A stretch of DNA of 8,850 nt from an uncultured bacterium (GTDB lineage Bacteria > Patescibacteriota > Minisyncoccia > Phycocordibacterales > PALSA-1337): the NCBI GenBank assembly GCA_903905325.1, contig CAIVGA010000050.1, positions 1 through 8,850 of the forward strand. Reading direction: 5' to 3'. The position numbers and the translations under genes were made by a program. The notes under the pieces are model-generated. The model made no database searches, was not told the origin of the DNA, and saw only the letters and a program-made list of their open reading frames with translations. Positions 1 to 5,387 of the stretch are shown one piece after another (within the stretch, counting starts at the first letter, position 1; each line of letters opens with the position of its first letter).

Positions 1-2
1 GT

Positions 3-572
3 GAAGCATTTGACAAAGTCGCTCGTTTATTAGAACTTCCATACCCAGGTGGTCCGCATGTTTCGAAACTTGCTGATGAAGCTCGGGAAAAAAATATTCT
101 CGCTCCACTCAAGTTACCAAGACCCATGATCAGTACCGATGATTGCAATTTTTCCTTTTCCGGCCTAAAGACTGCAGTGCTTTATGCGGTGCGCGAAGAA
201 ACAAAAAAACACTCACCCCAACAACAAGACGAGAAAAAGCCCGTCGTACTCGACTACAATTTTCGTGCTGGCCTAGCTAGAGAATTTGAAGACTCGATAA
301 CGGAAGTACTTGAAACAAAATTAAAGAAAGCTTTAGATGAAGGTGCACAGTCGCTCATTGTCGGAGGAGGTGTTAGTGCAAACAAAACTCTTCGTGCAAT
401 GTTCAAAAGAGTCGCAAAAGAATACGGCATACCTTTATTTTTACCATCTAGCCACATTTCTGGCGACAATGCATTAATGATAGCTGTAGCTGCTGTCATC
501 ACCCAGGCGTCAACATCTGAAGACATTACGATTATTAAGCCTTTGAAAGCCGACGGAACCAAAAGATTATAA
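3..572 (+). CDS. tsaD: TsaD, tRNA N6-threonylcarbamoyladenosine transferase (C-terminal part, 5' end outside window)
   Basis: The reading frame is open from base 3 and ends at TAA 570-572, giving 189 C-terminal residues. TsaD transfers the threonylcarbamoyl group onto A37 of ANN-decoding tRNAs, working in the cytoplasm with TsaB and TsaE. The visible part opens with the family block EAFDKVARLLELPYPGGP (residues 1-18). It also has FSFSGLKTAVL (50-60), the ATP/metal-site glycine block GGGVSANKTLR (121-131) and SGDNALMIA (153-161), whose Asp155 matches the conserved metal-binding aspartate. The N-terminal HxxxH metal motif would lie upstream of the window. A hydrophilic, charged stretch at residues 65-84 (EETKKHSPQQQDEKKP) looks like a lineage-specific loop between conserved blocks. 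The predicted -10 box of the next gene starts six bases after the stop. Assignment is firm because several separate family motifs occur in the right order. Confidence 0.95.
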   Translation, partial: EAFDKVARLLELPYPGGPHVSKLADEAREKNILAPLKLPRPMISTDDCNFSFSGLKTAVLYAVREETKKHSPQQQDEKKPVVLDYNFRAGLAREFEDSITEVLETKLKKALDEGAQSLIVGGGVSANKTLRAMFKRVAKEYGIPLFLPSSHISGDNALMIAVAAVITQASTSEDITIIKPLKADGTKRL

Positions 573-574
573 TT

Positions 575-583
575 TGCTATAAT
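575..583 (+). promoter_or_regulatory. Extended -10 promoter of the PrsW gene
   Basis: TGC-TATAAT is a perfect extended -10 (TGn plus consensus hexamer at 578-583). No recognisable -35 lies 16-18 bases upstream, as is common for extended -10 promoters. The hexamer ends 8 bases before the ATG at 592, so transcription should start within a couple of bases of the start codon, giving a leaderless mRNA. This start site is an inference from spacing. Confidence 0.6.
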
Positions 584-591
584 ATATACAT

Positions 592-1293
592 ATGGATCTT
601 GTATATGCGATTTTGTCTGGTTTGATTCCTCCATTAATCTGGCTTTTCTTTTGGACGAGGGAGGATGCTCATCCGGAACCAAGGATGCTTCTATTTGCAT
701 GTTTTATAGGCGGTGCTTTGGCTGTCATCTGTTCTGGCGTTGGAGAAAATATTATCGGGAGTATAATTACCAATGAACAAAATAAATATGTCGCTTGGGC
801 GGCTATAGAAGAAATATTCAAGTTCGTCGCTGTTTTTGCCATAGCTCTCAACAGACCAGATAATGACGAGCCAATAGACGCTATGATGTATTGTATAACT
901 GTAGCACTTGGTTTTGCAGCAATAGAAAATACATTATTTATCATGGGCCAACTCAATACAGGTGGTCTCGCTGTTGGACTCATGGCTGGAAACATGAGGT
1001 TTATTGGACCAACATTACTACACACAATCAGTTCATCTATAGTCGGGTTCTCTTATGGCTATGTATTTTATTATGGTAGAATTGTAAAATTATTGGCAGT
1101 TACCATCGGATTGGGTGCTGCCATAACCGCCCATGCATTATTTAATCTGTCGATTCTTAATGCAGGATCAATAGAAACATTGAAGATATTCGGCCTTATT
1201 TGGTTCGCAGTAGTCGTACTTATAGCCCTTTTTGAAGAAATAAAAGCTGTACGACCACACAAGTCTGTACATTCAATATTAAGAGATATATAA
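592..1293 (+). CDS. PrsW-family glutamic-type intramembrane protease
   Basis: This 233-residue polytopic membrane protein carries the PrsW/CAAX-protease-like signature. EE-x-x-K is seen at residues 73-77 (EEIFK), a second GFAAIEN block at 107-113, a histidine at 144 (LLHT) and HALFN at 181-185. These are the glutamate, asparagine and histidine positions expected to form the active site in the membrane. The N-terminus has the family's acidic/proline turn DAHPEPR (25-31) after a first hydrophobic helix. About seven to eight hydrophobic segments can be traced. PrsW in Bacillus cleaves the anti-sigma factor RsiW; the substrate here is unknown, and no sigma or anti-sigma gene is in the window. There is no SD before ATG 592, but a -10 box ends 8 bases upstream, so translation is probably leaderless. 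The stop codon TAA 1291-1293 lies inside the -10 box of the following hsp20 gene. Confidence 0.85.
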   Translation: MDLVYAILSGLIPPLIWLFFWTREDAHPEPRMLLFACFIGGALAVICSGVGENIIGSIITNEQNKYVAWAAIEEIFKFVAVFAIALNRPDNDEPIDAMMYCITVALGFAAIENTLFIMGQLNTGGLAVGLMAGNMRFIGPTLLHTISSSIVGFSYGYVFYYGRIVKLLAVTIGLGAAITAHALFNLSILNAGSIETLKIFGLIWFAVVVLIALFEEIKAVRPHKSVHSILRDI

Positions 1294-1294
1294 T
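1266..1294 (+). promoter_or_regulatory. Promoter of hsp20, overlapping the PrsW stop codon
   Basis: TATAAT at 1289-1294 includes the TAA stop of the upstream gene. A partial -35, TGTACA (1266-1271, 4 of 6 matches to TTGACA), sits 17 bases upstream. The -10 ends 9 bases before the ATG at 1304, again predicting a nearly leaderless transcript. No inverted repeat typical of HrcA (CIRCE) is visible here. Confidence 0.5.
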
Positions 1295-1303
1295 TGTACC
1301 AAT

Positions 1304-1777
1304 ATGCCAAAAGAAAAAAGATCATTTTTTGAACGTCTAACAGGGACTGTTAAAATGAAAGATGAAGTTGACACAAAAGCCACAAAAAGAAATTCTTCAG
1401 ATGTAGAAGGTGGTTTATCTGCTTGGGTTGATACAGAGTCTACTGAAGACGGTGAACTCACAGTTGATGTCTATCAGACTGCGGACATGATCGTAGTAAA
1501 AAGTATGATCGCTGGAGTTCGTCCAGAAAATTTAGATGTTTCAATCACGCGCGATGTCGTGACTATTCGTGGCAAACGTGAAGAAGAACGCGTTGCTCGT
1601 GATGATGATTATTTTGCACGTGAACTATACTGGGGTTCATTCTCACGCACTATTCAGCTACCAGAGGAGATCGATGTCGACGAAGCCGAAGCTATCGAGA
1701 AACACGGTCTTCTTATTTTGAAGTTACCCAAATTAGATAAAAAGAAGCAGTCTAGACTCAAAGTTAAGACGGTGTAA
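1304..1777 (+). CDS. Small heat-shock protein, Hsp20/alpha-crystallin family
   Basis: This 157-residue protein has a charged, probably disordered N-terminal arm (1-50) rich in Lys, Asp, Glu and Ser. An alpha-crystallin domain follows (about 51-143). Within it, MIAGVRPENLDVSI (68-81) and VVTIRGKREEE (85-95) are the usual beta-strand pair, and GLLILKLPK (135-143) is the hallmark end of the domain. The short tail holds LKV (152-154), a fit to the I/V-x-I/V motif that docks into neighbouring subunits during oligomer assembly. Proteins of this family hold unfolding proteins in an ATP-independent way in the cytoplasm. The gene follows the PrsW protease and has its own -10 box, so both could serve protein and membrane stress, but that link is inferred only from adjacency. 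The stop is one base from the end of the opposing gene, with no terminator between them. Confidence 0.93.
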   Translation: MPKEKRSFFERLTGTVKMKDEVDTKATKRNSSDVEGGLSAWVDTESTEDGELTVDVYQTADMIVVKSMIAGVRPENLDVSITRDVVTIRGKREEERVARDDDYFARELYWGSFSRTIQLPEEIDVDEAEAIEKHGLLILKLPKLDKKKQSRLKVKTV

Positions 1778-1778
1778 G

Positions 1779-2369
1779 TTAAATATTATTTACCACATAG
1801 CGACGTCTAAAATAACTAATCAAAAACATAACTACGTTGGCGCACATTATAACCGCCAAATATGTAGTGGTTAATAGGTTGTATTCTTTTAAAGCTAGTA
1901 TTGTCATGAGATTTGAAGCGGCAAATAGAAGCCATGCTACAGGTGTCTCACTCCACGGGTTTATAAATGTTTTACGAAAACTTGGTACATAACCAATAAA
2001 ATCAATGAGGGTCACCATCAAAACTGCTAGAAGGGGTTGTTTTAATTGCCACCAGAAAATAACTGCGACTATAGCTAATATCAAAATAGCAGTATCTGAT
2101 TTTGAAATGTTCTTCGTGCCATATTTAAAAGAGAAAAGAAAAATACCTAAAATTAAAACAGCATAAGCTCCCAAACTTACGGCTCCCCAACCGCCGCCGC
2201 CATATATCACTCCGAACATAGCAGTAGAAGTAGTAATCAACCAAATAAGCCATGTGTACAAATGTGGCTTGGTTTTATGAGCAAAAATATCTCGAACATA
2301 AGGAAAGTAACCAATAATACCGATTATAGCTGCGATAATCGATAAAAGTAATTTAAAATTCAAAACCAT
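1779..2369 (-). CDS. PQ-loop/SWEET-like seven-helix membrane protein
   Basis: This 196-residue protein is almost entirely hydrophobic, with about seven predicted helices (near residues 5-23, 37-54, 60-80, 92-108, 112-130, 143-160, 166-186). Two related segments stand out: GYFPYVRDIF...TKPHLYTWLIW (20-43) and GYVPSFRKTF...SETPVAWLLF (126-149). Each has Gly-Tyr-x-Pro near the end of a first helix, a basic/aromatic loop, then Pro-...-Trp opening a second helix. This is the arrangement of PQ-loop and SemiSWEET/SWEET proteins. A 3+1+3 helix plan would suit a transporter or receptor-like protein of the cytoplasmic membrane. The substrate cannot be told. It lies 16 bases downstream of gyrB on the same strand; AAGGTG overlapping the gyrB stop, about 12 bases from the ATG, may be a weak, distant SD. 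Co-transcription with gyrB is likely. Confidence 0.65.
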   Translation of the reverse strand: MVLNFKLLLSIIAAIIGIIGYFPYVRDIFAHKTKPHLYTWLIWLITTSTAMFGVIYGGGGWGAVSLGAYAVLILGIFLFSFKYGTKNISKSDTAILILAIVAVIFWWQLKQPLLAVLMVTLIDFIGYVPSFRKTFINPWSETPVAWLLFAASNLMTILALKEYNLLTTTYLAVIMCANVVMFLISYFRRRYVVNNI

Positions 2370-2385
2370 AATTATTTAAATCACC

Positions 2386-4560
2386 TTAGATATCTAGTGT
2401 CGCAAGTTTGGCATTTGACTGGATGAAAGATTTTCTTGCTGGCACATCTTCACCCATCAACATGTCAAAGACTTTATCAGCTTCTGAAGCATCATCTATA
2501 TTGACTTGTTTTAGAATACGCTTTGCTGGATCCATAGTTGTTTCCCAAAGCTCATCTGAGTTCATTTCTCCAAGACCTTTATAGCGCTGAATGGAAATCT
2601 TAGCGGTCTTACCTTTACCAACTACGATTTCTTCAACTTCACTATCTTCATCAACTTCTTCACCAGAATCTTCTTCACCAACTCCAGCCGCATTCAAAAT
2701 CTCACCACGAGATTCTGCAATCTGTGCTGAACCGAGCATCGGCGAACTCGCACCGGAGCCAACATCTCCACCCAATCTACCAGCTTGTTCATCATCAAAA
2801 TCTTTTCCGAGAGCTTTGACCTTGGATTGTTCGTCGTAGAAATAAAGAATCTCTTTGCCACGCTTAACTTTATACAGTGGTGGCTGAGCAATATAAACAT
2901 GTCCACTATCTATGAGCGGTCGGAAATATCTGTAAAGTAAAGTCAAAATAAGTGTTCGAATGTGAGCTCCGTCCACGTCGGCATCTGTTGCGAGAATAAT
3001 TTTGTGATAACGAAGTTTGCCAATTTCAAAAGTATCACCGATAGCCGTACCAAGTGCCAAGACGAGATTTTTGATCTGTTCTGATCCGAGCATACGGTCT
3101 AGACGAGCACGCTCGATGTTGAGAATTTTTCCACGCAACGGAAGGATAGCCTGGATACGACGATCGCGACCTTGTTTGGCAGTACCTCCAGCAGAATCTC
3201 CCTCTACAATGAATAGCTCAGAATCTGCAGGGTCATTGGACTGACAATCTGCGAGTTTACCAGGCAAAGTCATGCCTTCTAGAGCACCCTTACGCAATAC
3301 CGAGTCCTTGGCAGCTTTTGCGGCTTTGCGGGCCTTCATGGCAAGAATAACCTTACTTACAATAGCCCTAGCATCCTCTGGATTCTCCTCCAAGAAAGCA
3401 TTGAAAGCGTCACCGAAAACAGTACCGACGGCCGACTGAGCTTCCATACTTCCGAGCTTAGCTTTAGTCTGACCCTCAAACTGGATCTCACGCAACTTTA
3501 CAGAAATAACAGCAGTCAAACCTTCAAGAGCGTCATCTCCAGTAAAAGAATCTTCGCCACTTTTTGCGAGATTGTTGTTCTTTGCATAGGTATTCAAGAT
3601 ACGAGTAAGTGCTGTTTTGAAACCTGTAATATGTGTACCACCTTCTGGTGTGTGAATATTGTTAGCAAAACCAAGGACACGTGAAGAAACATCATCGGCG
3701 TATTGGAGTGCGACTTCGACAGACTCAACACCTTCGACTTTTTTCTCTACATAAAAAATGTTTTTGTGAGATGGCTTTAGAAGTTGGTTTGAAAATTTGA
3801 CCAGAGAAACGAGTCCACCTTCAAAATAAAAAGTATGTGAAGGAGCTTCTACGCCAGTCTCACGTAAAAAGAAAACTTCATTGTCAGAACCAAAAGTTGG
3901 AATCTGTTCACGAGCATCTATGAGAGAAATTCTTAGCGAACGAACGAGATAAGCCTGCTGACGCATGTGACTGACGATGCGATTCCATTCAAAAACTACA
4001 CCTTCTTTGAAGATTTCTGGATCTGGCTCAAAAGTTACAATGGTACCGTGAAGTTTTGATGAACCAATCTTCTTGACTGCAGATTTACGCTTACCTTGAG
4101 AATATTCCTGCATGTAAATTCCTCCATCACGATGAACGACGACTTTTGCGTAAATAGAAAGAGCATTAACAACAGATGCGCCAACACCGTGTAGACCTCC
4201 TGATACTTTGTAACCACTATCATCTCCACCAAATTTACCTCCAGCATGAAGAACCGTCATGACCATTTCAAGTGCGGACACTTTTGACTGTTTGTGAATG
4301 TCGACTGGAATACCACGACCATTGTCTACGATACGTACACGGTTACATGGAAGAAGTGCAATCTCAATATCATTAGCAAAACCACCCATCGCTTCGTCGC
4401 GAGAGTTATCAAAAATTTCTGTAATGAGATGGTGAAGACCATCTGGACCAGTTGTACCAATATACATTCCTGGACGCTTACGAACTGGATCTAGACCTTC
4501 AAGAACCGTAATAGAAGAAGCGTCATACTTGGCTTTATTTTCCTTGTCTTTTGATGCCAT
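2386..4560 (-). CDS. gyrB: DNA gyrase subunit B with an acidic insertion
   Basis: GyrB supplies the ATPase of DNA gyrase, which introduces negative supercoils together with GyrA (not in this window). The 724 residues contain the GHKL ATPase (Glu48, Asn52 and Asp55 in TEIFDNSRDEA; DNGRGIPV 79-86; GGLHGVGASVVNALS 121-135) and a transducer domain with FEGQTKAKLGS (361-371). The TOPRIM domain follows (VEGDSAGG 452-459; PLRGKILN 474-481; ATDADVDGAHIRTL 524-537 with Asp526/528/530), and then the tail motif QRYKGLGEMN (658-667) and LWETTMDP (671-678). The last blocks favour GyrB over ParE. Residues about 585-650 form an insertion rich in Gly, Ser, Asp and Glu (for example GEEDSGEEVDEDSEVEE) between TOPRIM and QRYKGLGEMN, where many bacteria have only a short linker. 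The start ATG 4558-4560 has no SD. A promoter and small hairpin precede it, and the PQ-loop gene follows in the same direction. Confidence 0.95.
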   Translation of the reverse strand: MASKDKENKAKYDASSITVLEGLDPVRKRPGMYIGTTGPDGLHHLITEIFDNSRDEAMGGFANDIEIALLPCNRVRIVDNGRGIPVDIHKQSKVSALEMVMTVLHAGGKFGGDDSGYKVSGGLHGVGASVVNALSIYAKVVVHRDGGIYMQEYSQGKRKSAVKKIGSSKLHGTIVTFEPDPEIFKEGVVFEWNRIVSHMRQQAYLVRSLRISLIDAREQIPTFGSDNEVFFLRETGVEAPSHTFYFEGGLVSLVKFSNQLLKPSHKNIFYVEKKVEGVESVEVALQYADDVSSRVLGFANNIHTPEGGTHITGFKTALTRILNTYAKNNNLAKSGEDSFTGDDALEGLTAVISVKLREIQFEGQTKAKLGSMEAQSAVGTVFGDAFNAFLEENPEDARAIVSKVILAMKARKAAKAAKDSVLRKGALEGMTLPGKLADCQSNDPADSELFIVEGDSAGGTAKQGRDRRIQAILPLRGKILNIERARLDRMLGSEQIKNLVLALGTAIGDTFEIGKLRYHKIILATDADVDGAHIRTLILTLLYRYFRPLIDSGHVYIAQPPLYKVKRGKEILYFYDEQSKVKALGKDFDDEQAGRLGGDVGSGASSPMLGSAQIAESRGEILNAAGVGEEDSGEEVDEDSEVEEIVVGKGKTAKISIQRYKGLGEMNSDELWETTMDPAKRILKQVNIDDASEADKVFDMLMGEDVPARKSFIQSNAKLATLDI

Positions 4561-4567
4561 AAAATAA

Positions 4568-4584
4568 AAAAGCTTGTAGCTTTT
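4568..4584 (-). terminator. Hairpin with U-rich tail in the gyrB 5' leader (possible attenuator or mRNA-stabilising stem)
   Basis: A perfect inverted repeat AAAAGCT-(3 bases)-AGCTTTT gives a 7-bp stem with a 3-base loop. On the gyrB strand it is followed by TTATTTT and then directly by the ATG. It begins about two bases from the predicted transcript start (about 4586), so it would sit at the very 5' end of gyrB mRNA. The stem has only two G-C pairs, so it is a weak terminator at best. A stabilising 5' stem is the simpler reading. Confidence 0.35.
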
Positions 4585-4592
4585 ACTAACTC

Positions 4593-4601
4593 ATTATAGC
4601 A
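4593..4601 (-). promoter_or_regulatory. Extended -10 promoter of gyrB
   Basis: Read on the minus strand this is TGC-TATAAT, the same perfect extended -10 as upstream of the PrsW gene. TTGACG exists further upstream but with a 22-base spacer, which is too long to act as a normal -35. Transcription would start near 4586, leaving a 5' leader of about 26 bases. gyrB is thus one of the few genes here that is not predicted to be leaderless. Confidence 0.55.
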
Positions 4602-4639
4602 AATAGAGCACACTTTTGCACGTCAAAATCAAGGCTTAC

Positions 4640-4664
4640 TGTGGAGAAAACTGTTGAAAACAGT
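4640..4664. repeat. DnaA-box-like 9-mers and inverted repeat between gyrB and the orphan unit
   Basis: TGTGGAGAA (4640-4648) and TGTTGAAAA (4652-4660) each differ by one base from TGTGNAWAA, the complement of the DnaA-box consensus, and lie in the same orientation 12 bases apart. The second overlaps a perfect inverted repeat ACTGTT-GAA-AACAGT (4650-4664). An AT-rich stretch follows. The site lies between two divergent promoters and next to gyrB, often an origin-proximal gene. It could equally be a repressor operator, and neither role is proven. Confidence 0.25.
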
Positions 4665-4690
4665 GGCTTATTATATAGGTTTTTCAATGA

Positions 4691-4719
4691 TTGACATATG
4701 TCTTATAGTATGCTACTAT
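4691..4719 (+). promoter_or_regulatory. Strong promoter of the orphan unit, overlapped by two palindromes
   Basis: Consensus -35 TTGACA (4691-4696) is followed by a 17-base spacer ending in TGC and then -10 TACTAT (4714-4719), so all three promoter elements are near ideal. A perfect 10-base palindrome GACATATGTC (4693-4702) covers most of the -35. The perfect inverted repeat ATAGTA-TGC-TACTAT (4705-4719) covers the -10. Transcription should start near 4726. The palindromes could be operators. Confidence 0.75.
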
Positions 4720-4725
4720 GTACAA

Positions 4726-4834
4726 AAGAAGGTAAAGACAACCCTAGTCTGTTTTATGCGTGTTTTATCGCAAATCCAGAAAGGGTGGCAAACCAAAAGA
4801 GCCAGTCTAAACCTAAATTGAAGAGGAGATTGAA
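4726..4834 (+). promoter_or_regulatory. Structured 5' leader, riboswitch-like three-way junction
   Basis: The predicted 5' leader is about 109 bases, far longer than any other here. Hand folding gives four helices. P1 pairs AGGT 4730-4733 with ACCT 4811-4814 and, across a symmetric AA/AA internal loop, AGAC 4736-4739 with GTCT 4805-4808. P2 pairs ACCCT 4741-4745 with AGGGT 4782-4786. Nested in P2, P3 pairs TGCG 4757-4760 with CGCA 4769-4772. P4 pairs GGC 4787-4789 with GCC 4801-4803. P1, P2 and P4 meet in a three-way junction with only single unpaired A's (4740, 4804). An alternative exists: a second GTCT at 4747-4750 can take AGAC from P1, freeing ACCT near the SD. I know of no named RNA class that fits. 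The fold is a hand prediction without covariation support. Confidence 0.45.
4824..4828 (+). promoter_or_regulatory. Shine-Dalgarno site of the orphan ORF
   Basis: AGGAG ends 6 bases before ATG 4835. It is the only well-placed SD in the window and fixes the start of this ORF. CCT at 4812-4814, which belongs to the closing leader helix, could pair with AGG 4824-4826 if that helix opens, which would hide the SD. Confidence 0.75.
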
Positions 4835-5212
4835 ATGAAAATTATCAAAAAGTTTGTCGTGTTTTTGCGGTTGCAAATGGAAAAGTTTTTCCAGTGTAGT
4901 TACTGGCGCAATTGGAATGAATCCGGCGACGACCTGCAAGTGTCACCAGTGGTTCATCCGTTTGCTCGTCAACAGATGATTAAGATCGTCCCAACCCAAT
5001 CGGTTCTCTGCAAAGAGGCTGGTGGTCGAAAGCACAAGATTGAAGTAATTGGATCTAAGGGTGCTACAAGCCCATACAAAGTTATCGGCAATGTGTCGAA
5101 TAGCACCGCTCGCATTCGGCCCTTCGGCCACGCCGGCGCTGGCGCAATACCGGTTCTGTGCCACCTCAAGTTCCAACGTGAGGTTGAACAGTTCAACGCG
5201 CTAACGAATTAG
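4835..5212 (+). CDS. Unrecognised 125-residue protein (orphan ORF)
   Basis: I do not recognise this protein. It begins with a basic, amphipathic stretch (MKIIKKFVVFLRLQMEKFF, 1-19) that is too charged for a classic signal peptide. An aromatic/acidic segment follows (CSYWRNWNESGDD, 21-33), then a soluble-looking region with alternating hydrophobic residues suggesting beta-strands (HKIEVIG 67-73; YKVIGNV 81-87; ARIRPFG 92-98), a Gly/Ala-rich turn (HAGAGAIP 99-106) and a short tail. Three cysteines (21, 59, 109) are scattered without a CxxC. The case for coding is the SD, the ATG, the open frame, and a dedicated promoter and terminator. The opposing case is that no family is recognised and that the DNA contains GC-rich potential hairpins (5118-5144), so a structured RNA is possible. 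GC is about 48% by hand count against about 38% in the adjacent antitoxin gene, hinting at transfer or a special constraint. Confidence 0.6.
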   Translation: MKIIKKFVVFLRLQMEKFFQCSYWRNWNESGDDLQVSPVVHPFARQQMIKIVPTQSVLCKEAGGRKHKIEVIGSKGATSPYKVIGNVSNSTARIRPFGHAGAGAIPVLCHLKFQREVEQFNALTN

Positions 5213-5275
5213 CGGCGGGCAGTAAAAACTAGCTCATACATTTCAAAAATCAAACAATCAACCGAAAAAGTTCGT

Positions 5276-5310
5276 TCCCACCAAGGTCAAGTGACTGCGG
5301 TGGGATTTTT
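5276..5310 (+). terminator. Strong intrinsic terminator of the orphan unit
   Basis: TCCCACC (5276-5282) pairs perfectly with GGTGGGA (5299-5305). The interior can add GTC/GAC (5286-5288 with 5293-5295) around an AAGT loop, and five T's follow directly (5306-5310). It ends a transcript of about 585 bases begun at the 4691-4719 promoter and insulates the toxin-antitoxin genes. Bases 5213-5275, between the ORF stop and the stem, hold nothing recognisable. Confidence 0.85.
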
Positions 5311-5368
5311 GTTATATGTTCTATTGTGTTTGTTTTTTGTCTAATAAACATACTTGACAACATATAAC
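5311..5368. repeat. 10-base inverted repeat flanking the antitoxin promoter region (possible operator)
   Basis: GTTATATGTT (5311-5320) and AACATATAAC (5359-5368) are exact reverse complements 38 bases apart. The right arm lies just inside the -35/-10 spacer of the antitoxin promoter. A smaller inverted repeat ACAAC-(8)-GTTGT (5357-5361 with 5370-5374) sits between -35 and -10. Ribbon-helix-helix antitoxins bind short palindromic operators over their own promoters, so these are natural candidates, though AT-rich repeats can arise by chance. Confidence 0.4.
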
Positions 5369-5381
5369 CGTTGTATATACT
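5354..5381 (+). promoter_or_regulatory. Promoter of the toxin-antitoxin operon
   Basis: TTGACA (5354-5359) matches the -35 consensus exactly, and TATACT (5376-5381) follows after 16 bases. The -10 ends only 6 bases before ATG 5388, so the transcript should begin at or within a base of the start codon. Confidence 0.7.
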
Positions 5382-5387
5382 TTAGAT

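Noticed and set aside
254..700. Long minus-strand frame opposite tsaD and PrsW.
   Set aside because: Shadow of two well-supported genes, with no family features or start signals.
2591..3244. Plus-strand frames inside gyrB, Ser/Pro-rich or Arg-rich.
   Set aside because: Antisense images of the acidic insert and the TOPRIM region of GyrB; no RBS or promoter.
4769..4814. Resemblance to the cyclic-di-GMP-I (GEMM) riboswitch through GGCAAACC and CTAAACC strings.
   Set aside because: The order and pairing of the GEMM helices, the tetraloop and its receptor, and the 3' half of the consensus are absent; only short strings match.
4943..5196. Minus-strand frames opposite the orphan ORF.
   Set aside because: The promoter, SD and terminator all support the plus strand; no start signal is seen on the other strand.
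4726..5310. The unit as tmRNA, RNase P RNA or another classic large RNA.
   Set aside because: No tRNA-like ends or CCA, no RNase P core such as GAGGAAAGTCC, and an SD with an open frame argue for an mRNA.
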